Source: Cupriavidus pauculus
GTDB lineage: Bacteria; Pseudomonadota; Gammaproteobacteria; Burkholderiales; Burkholderiaceae
Assembly (NCBI RefSeq): GCF_002858765.1
Contig: NZ_PJRP01000003.1
Location: forward strand, 1-64,000
Length of the DNA stretch: 64,000 nt
Reading direction: 5' to 3'
Shown here: positions 1-8,424 of the stretch, in pieces
Layout: the number at the start of each line of letters is the position of its first letter
How positions within the stretch are numbered: position 1 is the first letter of the stretch
Translations under genes and position numbers: made by a program
The notes under the pieces: generated by a model
What the model saw: only the letters and a program-made list of their open reading frames with translations
The model's database searches: none
Told to the model about the DNA's origin: nothing

Positions 1-104
1 TCGTGGGCTTCTACAACCCGGTGCGCTTGCATTCGACACTGGGCTACACGTCGCCAACAGACTACGAGGACAAGTTCCAACAGACCACCCTAATACCTGT
101 CTGA
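1..104 (+). CDS. IS3-family transposase, C-terminal end (partial)
   Basis: The window opens inside an open frame that reads from base 3 to a TGA at 102-104. Its last 33 residues include NPVRLHSTLGYTSPTDYE, the hallmark C-terminal block of IS3-family OrfB (DDE integrase-fold) transposases. Only this tail is in view, so completeness cannot be judged. The right inverted repeat should lie within a few tens of bases downstream, but I cannot delimit it. The element sits directly beyond the 3' end of the efflux operon on the opposite strand. Confidence 0.85.
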   Translation, partial: VGFYNPVRLHSTLGYTSPTDYEDKFQQTTLIPV

Positions 105-173
105 AAAAACTTGACCACTACAGAGCCAGCCGGCGCGGCAAGAGAGACGCTCCTAACTTCCTTAACGCCCCCT

Positions 174-243
174 AGCTCCTCCAGCTCCTCCAGCTCCTCC
201 AGCTCCTCCAGCTCCTCCAGCTCCTCCAGCTCCTCCAGCTCCC
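174..243. repeat. 9-bp tandem repeat (AGCTCCTCC)n
   Basis: Seven perfect head-to-tail copies of agctcctcc, followed by a partial eighth copy. It lies between the IS3-type transposase end and the stop codon of the membrane-fusion gene. It yields a poly-serine ORF on the plus strand, which I take as an artefact of the repeat. The period and perfect copies suggest slippage-prone DNA whose copy number may vary between isolates. Confidence 0.95.
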
Positions 244-268
244 TTGACGCGCGTGACTCGCTTGACCC

Positions 269-1447
269 TCAACCCGCGTTGGCCGCGATGATCCTGGCGA
301 TGCTCGCGTCGGCATCGCGGCCTATGGATGCGTAGACGTCCGTCGACAGCGGCGTCACGGCCGGCAGCGTGTTCAGGCTGGCGCCGTCGTGCTGGTGAAC
401 ATCCACCGTCGCCCGCATCGACAAGCCGATGCGCAGCGGATGGGCCGCCAGTTGCGCGGGATCGAGCGTGATCCGGACCGGCAGCCGCTGCACCACCTTG
501 ATCCAGTTTCCCGTGGCGTTCTGCGCGGGCAGCACCGAGAACGCGGCCCCGGTGCCGGCCGCGAAGCCCGCCACCTTGCCGTCGTAACGCACCTGGCCGC
601 CATAGAAGTCGGCCACCAGCGACACGGGCTGGCCCACGCGCATGTCCTGCATCTGGTTTTCCTTGAAGTTGGCGTCCACCCAGACCTGGTCCAGCGGCAC
701 CACGCCCATCAGCGGCACGCCGGGCGCCACGCGCTGGCCCACCTGTACCGCGCGGCGCGCCACGAAGCCGGTGACCGGCGCCGGCAGCGTCGACCGCGCG
801 TGGGCCAGGTAGGCGGCCCGATAGCTGGCGGCGGCACGCGCCACGTCGGGATGCTGCGCGACGGTGGTGTTGTGCGTCAGGGCCAGGTTCGATGCCAGTT
901 GCTCCTGCGCGGCGCGCAACGCCGCCTGCGCTTCCTTGAGCGCGGACCGGGCGTGGTCGACGTCCTCTTTCGATACGGCACCGGTCCCGTCGACCGACAT
1001 CCGCCTGCGTAGATCGTCACGGGCGTTCTCCACGTTGGCCTGCCGCTGTGCGATGTTCGCCTGCAGCGCGCCGTTGTTGACATAGAGCGTGCGCACCTGG
1101 CGCACCGCTTCGGCCAGTTGCGCGGCGGCCTGCTGCAGCGCCACCTCGCTATCGGTCGGGTCGAGCCCCAACAGCGGCTGACCCATGGTCACGCGCTGGG
1201 TATCGTCGGCCGCGATCGACACGACCGTGCCCGGCACCAGCGACGTGACCTGCACCACGTTGCCGGCCACATAGGCGTCGTCGGTGGATGCGTAATGCCG
1301 GCCGATGGTCCACCAGTAGGCGCCGGCGCCGATGCCCGTCACGGCGACCAGCACGGCCACGGTGATCAGTCGGCGGCGCGGCACAGGCCGCATCTCGGCC
1401 GACGGTGCGGGCGCGGCGGGCGCGGCGGGCGTTGCGAGTGTGTTCAT
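269..1447 (-). CDS. HlyD/EmrA-family membrane fusion protein
   Basis: A 392-residue periplasmic adaptor for a tripartite drug or toxic-compound exporter. It has a short cytoplasmic N-terminus, one membrane anchor at about residues 25-46, then the EmrA-type block STDDAYVAGN. A biotinyl-lipoyl barrel half, a long alpha-hairpin with Ala/Gln-rich heptads (about 100-200) and the second barrel half follow. The C-terminus ends in the TDVYASI...IARIIAANAG style usual for full-length EmrA proteins, so the gene looks complete. Its ATG overlaps the stop of the upstream outer-membrane gene (ATGA), showing translational coupling. The EmrB-type MFS pump normally encoded next is absent; a tandem repeat and an IS end occupy that position. 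Substrate unknown. Confidence 0.9.
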   Translation of the reverse strand: MNTLATPAAPAAPAPSAEMRPVPRRRLITVAVLVAVTGIGAGAYWWTIGRHYASTDDAYVAGNVVQVTSLVPGTVVSIAADDTQRVTMGQPLLGLDPTDSEVALQQAAAQLAEAVRQVRTLYVNNGALQANIAQRQANVENARDDLRRRMSVDGTGAVSKEDVDHARSALKEAQAALRAAQEQLASNLALTHNTTVAQHPDVARAAASYRAAYLAHARSTLPAPVTGFVARRAVQVGQRVAPGVPLMGVVPLDQVWVDANFKENQMQDMRVGQPVSLVADFYGGQVRYDGKVAGFAAGTGAAFSVLPAQNATGNWIKVVQRLPVRITLDPAQLAAHPLRIGLSMRATVDVHQHDGASLNTLPAVTPLSTDVYASIGRDADASIARIIAANAG

Positions 1448-2943
1448 GGTGTGGGGGTCGTGGGATGGGGTGTCGCGGTGGCCTGGGCTGCGGCGTGGTC
1501 CGGCAACGGCCCCACGTAGCCGCCGCCGAGCGTCCAGACCAGCTGGAACTGGAGATCGAGTTGCTGCCCCTGCAGCTGTGCCACCTGGCGCTGCTGCGCC
1601 AGCACGCTGTCCTGCGCCGTCAGCACGGCCAGCTGGTTGGCCAGGCCCGCCTGCCAGCGGCCGGCGGCCAGCGTATAGGCATGGTCGGCCAGCGCCAGGG
1701 CACGCTGCCGCTGCGCGGTCTCGGCGGCCACGGCCTGCAGGCTGCTGACGGTATCGGCCGTGTCGCGCAGCGCATTGGTCAGCGTCTGGTTGTAGTCCGC
1801 CACGGCCGCGTCGTAATCGGCGTAGCGCCCGTGCAGGTTGGCGCGCAGCCGGCCGCCTTCAAACACCGGCAACCGCAGCGACGGACCCAATGCAAAGGCG
1901 CGGCTCGCGCCAAGCAGGAAATCGGACGGCGTGATGGTGGTCAGCCCGGCCATGGCCGACAGCGTGACGTCTGGCAGGAATTCCGCGCGAGCCACCTCGA
2001 TGTCTTTCGAGGCAGCCTCCACGCGCCACCGCGCAGCCACCAGTTCCGGGCGGCGCGACAGCAGCCCAATGCGCGCGTCATCGGGCAGTCCGGCCAACGG
2101 CTGGCCGCCCGCGCCCGTCAGCAGCACGGGGCGGGCAATCGCCAGCCCGCGGTCGGGGCCCCTGCCCAGCAGCGCGGCAATCTGGTGGCGAGTCAGCGCG
2201 ATGTTGTCGTCGATATGGGTCAGATCGGCCTCGGCGCTGGCCAGGTCGGCGTCCTGCAGCGTGATGCCCACCTGGGTGTCGAGCCCGGCCACCAGCCTGG
2301 CCTTGCCCAGCGCAGCCAGTTCGCGGCGCTGGGCAATCGTTTGCGTGGTGATGTCGCGTAACGCATAGAGCGTGGCCAGCCGCGCATAGACGCGTGCCAC
2401 GCCCGTGGTCAGCAGCAACTGCGCGGCCTGGTCTTCGGCCTCGGCCTCGCGCACGCCAGACAGCGCGGCCTGCAGCGCGCTGCGGTGCTTGCCCCAGAAG
2501 TCCAGGTCATACGTCAGCCCGCTGGATAACTGCACCTGGTTGATCCAGCGCCCCGAGAGCGGCGTGGCGCCAAGCAGGTCGGTCTCCGAAATACGCTGGC
2601 GCGACACGCCGCCACGAATATCGACATCGGGATACAGGCCGCTGCGCGCGCCCTCGGCCACGGCCCGGGCCGCCTCCACACGCGCCTGCGCGGCCTGCAG
2701 CGTCGGGCTGCCGGCCACGGCCTCGCGCGCCAGCGCACCAAGCTGCGGATCGCCAAAACGGTCGATCCAGTCCTGCGACGGCCACTGGCCATGCTGGGCC
2801 GGCAGACTTTGCGCGGTGTCGGTAACCACTGCAGGCGCCTGCGTGGGGCGGCTGTGGTCGAACGCGGCGCAGCCCGTCAGCGCCAGGGTAGTCAGGACGG
2901 CGGCGGCCACGGGCAGGTGCCGCCATCCGGTAGCGGCATGCAT
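1444..2943 (-). CDS. Outer-membrane efflux lipoprotein (NodT/OprM family)
   Basis: Outer-membrane channel component of a tripartite efflux system, 499 residues. The frame is open further upstream, but I start at 2943 because this gives a clean lipoprotein signal peptide with lipobox LTGC (Cys25) and a purine-rich GGAG/GGGG stretch before the ATG. Two tandem OEP domains follow, with the NodT-family features QDWIDRFGDPQL, RRPELVAARWRVEAA and LPVFEGGRLRANL. It overlaps the adaptor gene by 4 bp and is the first gene of that operon. The divergent region 2944-3197 should carry its promoter; I recognise no operator there. Confidence 0.9.
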   Translation of the reverse strand: MHAATGWRHLPVAAAVLTTLALTGCAAFDHSRPTQAPAVVTDTAQSLPAQHGQWPSQDWIDRFGDPQLGALAREAVAGSPTLQAAQARVEAARAVAEGARSGLYPDVDIRGGVSRQRISETDLLGATPLSGRWINQVQLSSGLTYDLDFWGKHRSALQAALSGVREAEAEDQAAQLLLTTGVARVYARLATLYALRDITTQTIAQRRELAALGKARLVAGLDTQVGITLQDADLASAEADLTHIDDNIALTRHQIAALLGRGPDRGLAIARPVLLTGAGGQPLAGLPDDARIGLLSRRPELVAARWRVEAASKDIEVARAEFLPDVTLSAMAGLTTITPSDFLLGASRAFALGPSLRLPVFEGGRLRANLHGRYADYDAAVADYNQTLTNALRDTADTVSSLQAVAAETAQRQRALALADHAYTLAAGRWQAGLANQLAVLTAQDSVLAQQRQVAQLQGQQLDLQFQLVWTLGGGYVGPLPDHAAAQATATPHPTTPTP

Positions 2944-3197
2944 CACGGCCCCACTCCGATGGTTGATGCCGGGAATGATGGCCGCTGGCGCGTCGGGCCG
3001 TGGTTGCGAACGCCACGTTATTTCGGGATGGCACGGCCGGGTGGCGGGACCGCCCCAATCCGCCCCGTTCCGGTGCATTGCGTTGGCCCGGCCTATACCT
3101 TCGTTTAACACCGCACCACCTACGCGGCAATTGTGGGCATCCGTCCCCGGCTCCTAGCATTCAGTCAACCACAGACTGCTTCCACGGGAGCCGCACC

Positions 3198-3356
3198 ATG
3201 ACACACCAGAAACTCTGGATGCCGATCATCGCCATCACTCTCGCCTTCGCCACGGTCGGCGTGGCCGGCGCCATGGTGTACGGCATGTGGCAACAGGCCA
3301 TCGAGCCCGTTCACGCCGCGGCGCACGCCGTACTGTCGCACCACCACCACCTGTGA
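3198..3356 (+). CDS. 52-residue membrane protein with a His-rich tail
   Basis: Small ORF starting at an ATG preceded by CACGGGAG. It encodes one predicted transmembrane helix (about residues 8-30, MPIIAITLAFATVGVAGAMV) and ends in SHHHHL with three further His residues nearby. I do not recognise the family. It is followed 8 bp later by another tiny single-helix protein and then by an AraC regulator, a DUF3331 protein and cydAB, all on the same strand, so it may belong to that operon. The His cluster could bind metal, but this is speculation. Confidence 0.65.
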   Translation: MTHQKLWMPIIAITLAFATVGVAGAMVYGMWQQAIEPVHAAAHAVLSHHHHL

Positions 3357-3364
3357 GGGCCGTC

Positions 3365-3466
3365 ATGTCCGAACAGGAAAGCCTGCTGCTGATGTACGGC
3401 TGGATCGTCCTCGCCGTGCTGAACCTGATTTTGATTGCCGTCGCGTTCCTCCAGTACGCCGAGTGA
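3365..3466 (+). CDS. 33-residue single-helix membrane protein
   Basis: A very short ORF: an acidic N-terminus (MSEQES), one hydrophobic helix (about residues 8-29) and a short YAE tail. The start follows the preceding small gene by 8 bp and the stop lies 42 bp before the AraC start. Size and topology resemble small bd-oxidase subunits such as CydX, but it lies upstream of cydA, not downstream of cydB, and I see no CydX sequence signature. Coding status is inferred from spacing, the clean hydrophobic helix and position. Confidence 0.55.
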   Translation: MSEQESLLLMYGWIVLAVLNLILIAVAFLQYAE

Positions 3467-3508
3467 ATGCCCGCCGCCGCACCGACACCGCATCCCGGGA
3501 GCCCTGCC

Positions 3509-4519
3509 ATGAAAGATGTAGCGACCGTCGTCCTCGACGCCCCTGACACCCCCTCCGCCACGCCCGCCAGGGCCGCGCCCCAGTTGCGCGTTGCCGCCGC
3601 ACAGGCACCCGGATTCGTCCAGTGCGAAACCCGCTGGCGCCACGCACCCGAGGCGGTTACCGCGCCCGGTCACCGCGACGCCATCGTGGTGTCGCGCTGG
3701 ACCTGCGACGGCGAGCCGCCTGACATGGTGTCGCACACCGGCGATCCGACCCGGCACTGCATCGCCATCAACCTGCGGTCCAGCTCGATCCGCTTCCTGT
3801 GTGGCGGCATGCCGGTGTTCGACGGACGCCTGGGCGCCGGCGCGGTCCACGTGACCGCGCCCGGCATCGCCACCAGCGCCGTGTACGCATCGGCCAGCGA
3901 CGTGCTGCACCTGTTCGTGCCCCAGTCGGTGCTGGCGGCGTGCTATGCCGACCAGTTCGGCCACGCCCACGATGGCGATCTGCGGCTCGACGATCCGTTC
4001 TTCCATGCCGACCCGGCGCTGGAACGGCTGGGCCAGGCACTGGCCGTAGCGCATTCGCAGGACCCGGGGCTGGGCCGCATCTTTGCCGACAGCGTGGCGC
4101 TGGCCATCGTGGCCCGCGTGGTGGCCAATCATTTCCAGCGCATCGCATCGAGCACGCGTGCGGTGACCACGCTGCCCCAATGGCGCCTGCGCCGCGCCAT
4201 CGAGTTCATCGACGCGAATCTATCGGCCCCGATCGGGCTGGCCGATATCGCCCGCAGCACCGGGCTCACGCGCATGTACTTTGCCGCGCAGTTCCGCCGC
4301 ACCACGGGCATGCGCCCGCACGAATACCTGGTGCGCCGCCGCATCGAACACGCACAGGACCTGCTGCGCGGCGGTGACGGCAGCGTGCTGGAAGTGGCCA
4401 TGCGCTGCGGATTCCGTTCGCAGGCCCATTTCACGACGGTCTTCAAGCGCTTCGTCGGCGACACGCCGCACTGCTGGCGCGTCAAGGTCACCTCAACTCC
4501 CGGGAGCTCCCATGGCTGA
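3509..4519 (+). CDS. AraC-family transcriptional regulator
   Basis: A 336-residue regulator with an AraC-binding-like N-terminal domain (about 30-200) and a C-terminal double helix-turn-helix of the HTH_18 type (about 235-330). The second helix block contains VLEVAMRCGFRSQAHFTTVF, the usual AraC signature. I start at 3509, where GGGAG precedes the ATG; an in-frame ATG at 3467 abuts the previous stop and lacks a ribosome-binding site. It lies between two tiny membrane proteins and the DUF3331/cydAB genes on the same strand, so control of the bd oxidase is a reasonable guess. The 3' end overlaps the next gene by 8 bp. Confidence 0.9.
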   Translation: MKDVATVVLDAPDTPSATPARAAPQLRVAAAQAPGFVQCETRWRHAPEAVTAPGHRDAIVVSRWTCDGEPPDMVSHTGDPTRHCIAINLRSSSIRFLCGGMPVFDGRLGAGAVHVTAPGIATSAVYASASDVLHLFVPQSVLAACYADQFGHAHDGDLRLDDPFFHADPALERLGQALAVAHSQDPGLGRIFADSVALAIVARVVANHFQRIASSTRAVTTLPQWRLRRAIEFIDANLSAPIGLADIARSTGLTRMYFAAQFRRTTGMRPHEYLVRRRIEHAQDLLRGGDGSVLEVAMRCGFRSQAHFTTVFKRFVGDTPHCWRVKVTSTPGSSHG

Positions 4520-4988
4520 AATCCTGTACTCCGCATCCGTCGACACCCGCGATCTGGCGAACGTGCGCGACAGCGCCTGCGACGCATGGCTGCGCACCAT
4601 CGCCCTGCTGGAACCGCAGCGGCAGACGCAAGCCGCGCTGACCTACACGGCCGAGGACAACGCGCTGCGTGCCCATGCGCCGATCGTCAGCATCATCGAG
4701 CGGCTCAGTGGCGCCATGGCGGTGGTGAGCTGGCGCGACGCCACGCACTGCCGCTACGGGGCGCAGGTCTGGACCATCGGCTCGGCGCGCGACACCGGCG
4801 TCTGCGCGCTGTCCGGCCAGCCCATCGACAAGAGCGACCTGGTGTTTCGGCCACAGCGTTCGCGTCCACCCGCGCTCAACGCCGACGCGATGATCCTGGC
4901 CACCGCCATGGACAACGCCGGCGTGGCCCTGGCGCCCGTGCTGGACGATGCGCAGCCCACCATCGCCTACCGATCCAACGCCCGGTAA
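4512..4988 (+). CDS. DUF3331 family protein
   Basis: A 158-residue protein matching the pattern of DUF3331, a family frequent in Burkholderia and Cupriavidus with no assigned function. Typical segments are IVSIIERLSGAMAVVSWRD, YGAQVWTIGSARDTGVCALS and the following DLVFRPQ. The conserved Cys in GVCALSG hints at a compact metal-binding or treble-clef-like fold (inference). The start overlaps the AraC stop, and the stop is 6 bp from cydA, so it is translationally linked to both. It has no signal peptide and is probably cytoplasmic. Confidence 0.75.
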   Translation: MAEILYSASVDTRDLANVRDSACDAWLRTIALLEPQRQTQAALTYTAEDNALRAHAPIVSIIERLSGAMAVVSWRDATHCRYGAQVWTIGSARDTGVCALSGQPIDKSDLVFRPQRSRPPALNADAMILATAMDNAGVALAPVLDDAQPTIAYRSNAR

Positions 4989-4994
4989 CCCGCC

Positions 4995-6395
4995 ATGCAT
5001 GACGTCACAGACCTGTCGCGGCTGCAGTTCGCCTTCACCGCGATCTTTCATATTCTCTGGCCGATCCTGACCATCAGCCTGTCGGCCTTCCTGTTCATCG
5101 TCGAAGTGCTGTGGATCCGCACCAACGACTTGGCGTGGTATCGCCACGCGCGCTTCTGGAGCAAGCTGCTGCTGTTGAACTTTGCCGTCGGCGTGGTCAG
5201 CGGCATCCCGATGGAATTCGAGTTCGGCACCAACTGGAGCGCGTTCTCGCAGTTCACGGGGCAGTTCTTCGGCAACATCCTCGGCTTCGAGGGCGCCATG
5301 GCGTTCATGCTCGAAGCCGGCTTCATCGGCATCATGATGTTCGGCTGGGATCGCGTGCCGCGCGGCGTGCACCTGTTCGCCACCGGCATGGTGGCACTGG
5401 GATCGTCGCTGTCGGCCTTCTGGATCATGGTGGCCAATTCGTGGATGCAGACCCCGGCCGGCGTGGCGGTGACGGACGGCAAGATCGTCGTGACCAACTA
5501 CCTGCACGCGATCTTCAATCCCGACGCGCTCTGGGGCATCGGCCACATGTGGCTGGCCGCGCTGGAAACCGGGCTGGTGGTGGTGGCCGGCATCTCGGCC
5601 TGGTATCTGCTGAAGCGGCGGCAGCCGGAGTTCTTTGCGCGCTCGTTCCGGCTGGCCATGGTGCTGCTGGTAATCGTGACACCGTTGCAGGTATGGCTGG
5701 GCGATGGCAGCGGCGTGGACGTCTTCGAGACGCAGCCGGCCAAGGGCGCCGCCATCGAAGGCCACTGGCAGACCAACGCGCCGGGCACGGCCGCGTCGTG
5801 GTCGCTGCTGGCCTGGCCCAACCAGGCCACCCAGCGCAACGACTGGGCCATCGAGATCCCCGGCATGCTGAGCCTGCTGGCGACGCACAAGGTGCATGGC
5901 ACCGTCACGGGCCTGGCGGACATTCCGCGCGCCGACCAGCCCCCGATGCTGCCGCTACTCTACTACGCGTTCCGCGTGATGGCCGGCATTGGCGTGCTGT
6001 TCGTGGTGCTGGCACTGTGGACGGCGCGGGTGCTGCGCCGCACGCGCCACCAGCCCGCCAGCCTGAGCCAGCACCGTGCGCTGCTGCTGGCGTGGATCGT
6101 CGCCATTCCGCTGCCGTACCTGGCCGTCGAGTGCGGCTGGATCGTACGCGAGGTAGGCCGCCAACCGTGGCTGGTCTATGGCCTGCTACGCACGCCGCAA
6201 GGTGTTTCGACCGCCATCACCACCGCCGACGTGACGGGCAGCATCGCGATGTTCGGCGCCTTCTACGCAGTGCTGCTGGTGACCTTCACGTGGCTGGCCG
6301 CGCGCTGGCTGCGCCAGGGGCCGGACCTGACGCTCACGGCGCCGGCACCCGTCCCCGCCGCCCTGCGGGCCACCGCCGAGCGCAGTACCTACTGA
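4995..6395 (+). CDS. cydA: Cytochrome bd quinol oxidase subunit I (cyanide-insensitive type)
   Basis: Quinol-oxidising, haem-bearing subunit of a bd-type terminal oxidase in the inner membrane. At 466 residues it has the short Q-loop typical of CIO-type enzymes (E. coli CydA is 522). His19 in AIFHILWP matches the high-spin haem ligand, and a later GIGHMW motif supplies the expected low-spin haem His. Many transmembrane helices are evident, and the EFGTNWSAFSQFTGQFFG stretch is a strongly conserved CydA block. It follows the DUF3331 gene by 6 bp and is followed 16 bp later by cydB. Such oxidases support respiration at low oxygen or in the presence of cyanide and related inhibitors. Confidence 0.95.
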   Translation: MHDVTDLSRLQFAFTAIFHILWPILTISLSAFLFIVEVLWIRTNDLAWYRHARFWSKLLLLNFAVGVVSGIPMEFEFGTNWSAFSQFTGQFFGNILGFEGAMAFMLEAGFIGIMMFGWDRVPRGVHLFATGMVALGSSLSAFWIMVANSWMQTPAGVAVTDGKIVVTNYLHAIFNPDALWGIGHMWLAALETGLVVVAGISAWYLLKRRQPEFFARSFRLAMVLLVIVTPLQVWLGDGSGVDVFETQPAKGAAIEGHWQTNAPGTAASWSLLAWPNQATQRNDWAIEIPGMLSLLATHKVHGTVTGLADIPRADQPPMLPLLYYAFRVMAGIGVLFVVLALWTARVLRRTRHQPASLSQHRALLLAWIVAIPLPYLAVECGWIVREVGRQPWLVYGLLRTPQGVSTAITTADVTGSIAMFGAFYAVLLVTFTWLAARWLRQGPDLTLTAPAPVPAALRATAERSTY

Positions 6396-6411
6396 CCACC
6401 GGACCTTCGCC

Positions 6412-7383
6412 ATGGAAACTTCTGCCCACACCCTGCTGGTGTCGCTCTGGTTCTGCATCCTGGGGCTGATGCTGGCCGCCTATGTCGTCACGGACGGCTT
6501 TGATCTCGGCATCGGCATCCTGAGCCTGTTCGAGCCCGAGCGCGAACGGCGCGACGTGATGGTCGAATCGATCGTCCACGTCTGGGATGCCAACGAAACG
6601 TGGCTTGTCGTGCTGGGGGGCGGCCTGTTCGGCGCCTTCCCGGCTGCCTATGCCATGCTGCTGCCCCAGCTCTACCTGCCGCTGATGGCGCTGATCGCCG
6701 GGCTGATCATGCGCGGCGCGGCCATCGAGTTCCGCCATGCCACGCATCGCGGCCCGTTCTGGGACAGGATCTTCGGCATCGGCAGCCTGCTGGCCGCCGT
6801 GGCCCAGGGCGTGATCCTGGGGCGCATCATCACCGGGCTCAATCCGGGCACGTGGAACGCCGTGTTCACGCTGTTTGCCGCCGTGGGCGTAGCCGCCGGC
6901 TATGCGCTGCTGGGCGCCACCTACCTGATCAAGAAGACGTCGTACCCGGTGGAGGCGTCGGCACGCCACTGGACGCTGGCGACGCTGCCGATCACCGTGG
7001 TCAGCGCGCTGGTGCTCTCTGGCGCCACGCTGCGGCTGAGCCTGATCGGCACCGAGCGCTGGCACCAGCATGGCGTGCTGGCCGTGCTGGTGGCCCTGGG
7101 CGTAGTGGCCGCGCTGGCGGTCGCCTGGATTTCCGGGTCGACCTGGACGGGCAGCCGCCGCGCGCCGTTCCGCGCCGCGGTGCTGCTGTTCCTGGTGTCG
7201 TTCGGCGGCCTGGCCATCAGCCTGTTCCCGAACGTGGTGCCGGGCCGGCTGTCGCTGCTGGATGCGGCCTCTGACGACCACACGCTGGTATTCATGCTGA
7301 TCGGCATCGGCGTGCTGCTGCCTGTCATGCTGGGCTACAACCTGTACCAGTACCACGTGTTCCGCGGCAAGGTGGCCGCCTGA
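6412..7383 (+). CDS. cydB: Cytochrome bd quinol oxidase subunit II (cyanide-insensitive type)
   Basis: Partner of the preceding subunit I, 323 residues with about eight transmembrane helices. It shows the CydB signatures YVVTDGFDLGIGIL near the N-terminus and NETWLVVLGGGLFGAFP around residues 61-77. Length is close to CIO-type CydB proteins and shorter than E. coli CydB. No CydX-like ORF follows; 30 bp downstream a strong hairpin ends the transcription unit. Confidence 0.95.
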   Translation: METSAHTLLVSLWFCILGLMLAAYVVTDGFDLGIGILSLFEPERERRDVMVESIVHVWDANETWLVVLGGGLFGAFPAAYAMLLPQLYLPLMALIAGLIMRGAAIEFRHATHRGPFWDRIFGIGSLLAAVAQGVILGRIITGLNPGTWNAVFTLFAAVGVAAGYALLGATYLIKKTSYPVEASARHWTLATLPITVVSALVLSGATLRLSLIGTERWHQHGVLAVLVALGVVAALAVAWISGSTWTGSRRAPFRAAVLLFLVSFGGLAISLFPNVVPGRLSLLDAASDDHTLVFMLIGIGVLLPVMLGYNLYQYHVFRGKVAA

Positions 7384-7412
7384 GTCGCAGCCCCCATGCC
7401 GGGCAAACACAA

Positions 7413-7448
7413 GAAAGCCCTGCGGGCCTCCGGGCCGGCAGGGCTTTC
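7413..7448 (+). terminator. Hairpin terminator after cydB
   Basis: Perfect 11-bp inverted repeat GAAAGCCCTGC / GCAGGGCTTTC enclosing a GC-rich loop, 30 bp after the cydB stop. The A-rich left arm and TTTC right arm fit a rho-independent terminator of the cydAB unit. Confidence 0.85.
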
Positions 7449-7614
7449 GCACATCGTGGCCGGCGCGCCATTGCGGCCTCACGCTGTTGAACCCGCTTCT
7501 TCACTCCGCGCCACGGACCGGATTCGGCCTGGCAGTCCATCTGTGACCTATGGGTCGCGCAGTCGCTGGGCCCCGCGCCGTCAAGCTGATTGCGGTGATA
7601 ACACGCCGCTTCCG

Positions 7615-7639
7615 CGTTCCGGCGGTGGGCGCCGGAACG
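7615..7639. repeat. 10-bp inverted repeat downstream of dps
   Basis: Perfect arms CGTTCCGGCG / CGCCGGAACG around a 5-base loop, 12 bp beyond the dps stop. There is no T-run on either side, so it may stabilise the dps mRNA end or act as a weak terminator. Apart from this and the cydB terminator, I see nothing in 7384-7650. Confidence 0.6.
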
Positions 7640-7650
7640 TGGCTGCCGGA

Positions 7651-8124
7651 TTACTTGACCGATTCCGCCAGGAACCAGGCGCGGCGCTGCGCCTCGTCGA
7701 TCCAGTTTTCCAGCAGGCTGGCCGAGGCCACGTCGGCATGGTCGTCGCACACCGCGTGGGCATCCATCATGGCTTCCACCAGCTTGAGGTTGTCCGCATG
7801 CAGTTCGCGCAGCATGGCCTTGGGCGAGACGTCTTCGGCGTCGTTGTCGCGCACGCGCTGGAGTCGTGCAATGGCGCCGATCGAGCGCAGCGTCGTGCCG
7901 CCAACCTTGCGCACGCGCTCGGCCACGTCGTCGGTGATCGCAAAGATCTGGGTCGCCTGCTCGTCCAGCATCAGGTGGTAGTCGCGGAAGTGCGGGCCCG
8001 ACATGTGCCAGTGGAAGTTCTTGGTCTTCAGGTACAGCGCGAAGACATCGGCCAGCAGCCGGTTCAGATGGTCGGAGATTTCGGTTACGGCCAGGCCGGG
8101 ATCGTCGAGTTGGGTATTCGTCAT
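7651..8124 (-). CDS. dps: Dps-family ferritin-like DNA-protecting protein
   Basis: Dodecameric iron-storage and DNA-protection protein of the cytoplasm, 157 residues. The first Dps signature KNFHWHMSGPHFRDYHLMLDE (about residues 34-54) carries the His and Asp/Glu ligands of the inter-subunit ferroxidase site. The C-terminal helix contains the DHADVASASLLENWIDEAQRR block. It is monocistronic; the stop is followed by a GC-rich hairpin. Expected role: H2O2 detoxification with Fe(II) and starvation protection. I see no convincing OxyR site upstream. Confidence 0.93.
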   Translation of the reverse strand: MTNTQLDDPGLAVTEISDHLNRLLADVFALYLKTKNFHWHMSGPHFRDYHLMLDEQATQIFAITDDVAERVRKVGGTTLRSIGAIARLQRVRDNDAEDVSPKAMLRELHADNLKLVEAMMDAHAVCDDHADVASASLLENWIDEAQRRAWFLAESVK

Positions 8125-8424
8125 GATGGGCTCCAGTAGGGCTTGCCAAGGGGCGATGTGCCCCGATTCTGTGCACTCGCGGCCGCCTGCGGAGCGGGCG
8201 AGTGTCCATCTCGACTGTGCGCCTGTGCCAATGACGCCGATTGTCCCCAGATCAACCGGTTTCGGAATCGCATCCGTGGTTCGGAGATGGCGACAAATGC
8301 ATGGACATCTCCTATACCTTCATATGATTCCTCGACCAGTCATCCAGCGCTAATATCAGCGTCGGATCATGCTGCCGGTCATGGGCATGGCATACCGATA
8401 ACCAGCAAGACGAGCGGAAAGGGC
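8125..8424. other. Divergent intergenic region dps / histidine kinase
   Basis: About 300 bp without a supported gene. It must hold the promoters of dps (minus) and the kinase (plus). The plus-strand frame of the kinase stays open through it, but codon content and the absence of a ribosome-binding site argue against an extended N-terminus. I see no clear operator, hairpin or RNA. Confidence 0.6.

Noticed and set aside
111-335. ORF encoding a poly-serine protein
   Set aside because: It is the reading of the 9-bp tandem repeat; no ribosome-binding site and no folded domain.
3467-3508. Earlier ATG as AraC start
   Set aside because: It abuts the previous stop and has no ribosome-binding sequence, whereas 3509 has GGGAG at proper spacing.
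7384-7650. CydX-type small subunit after cydB
   Set aside because: No short single-helix ORF is present; a terminator follows within 30 bp.
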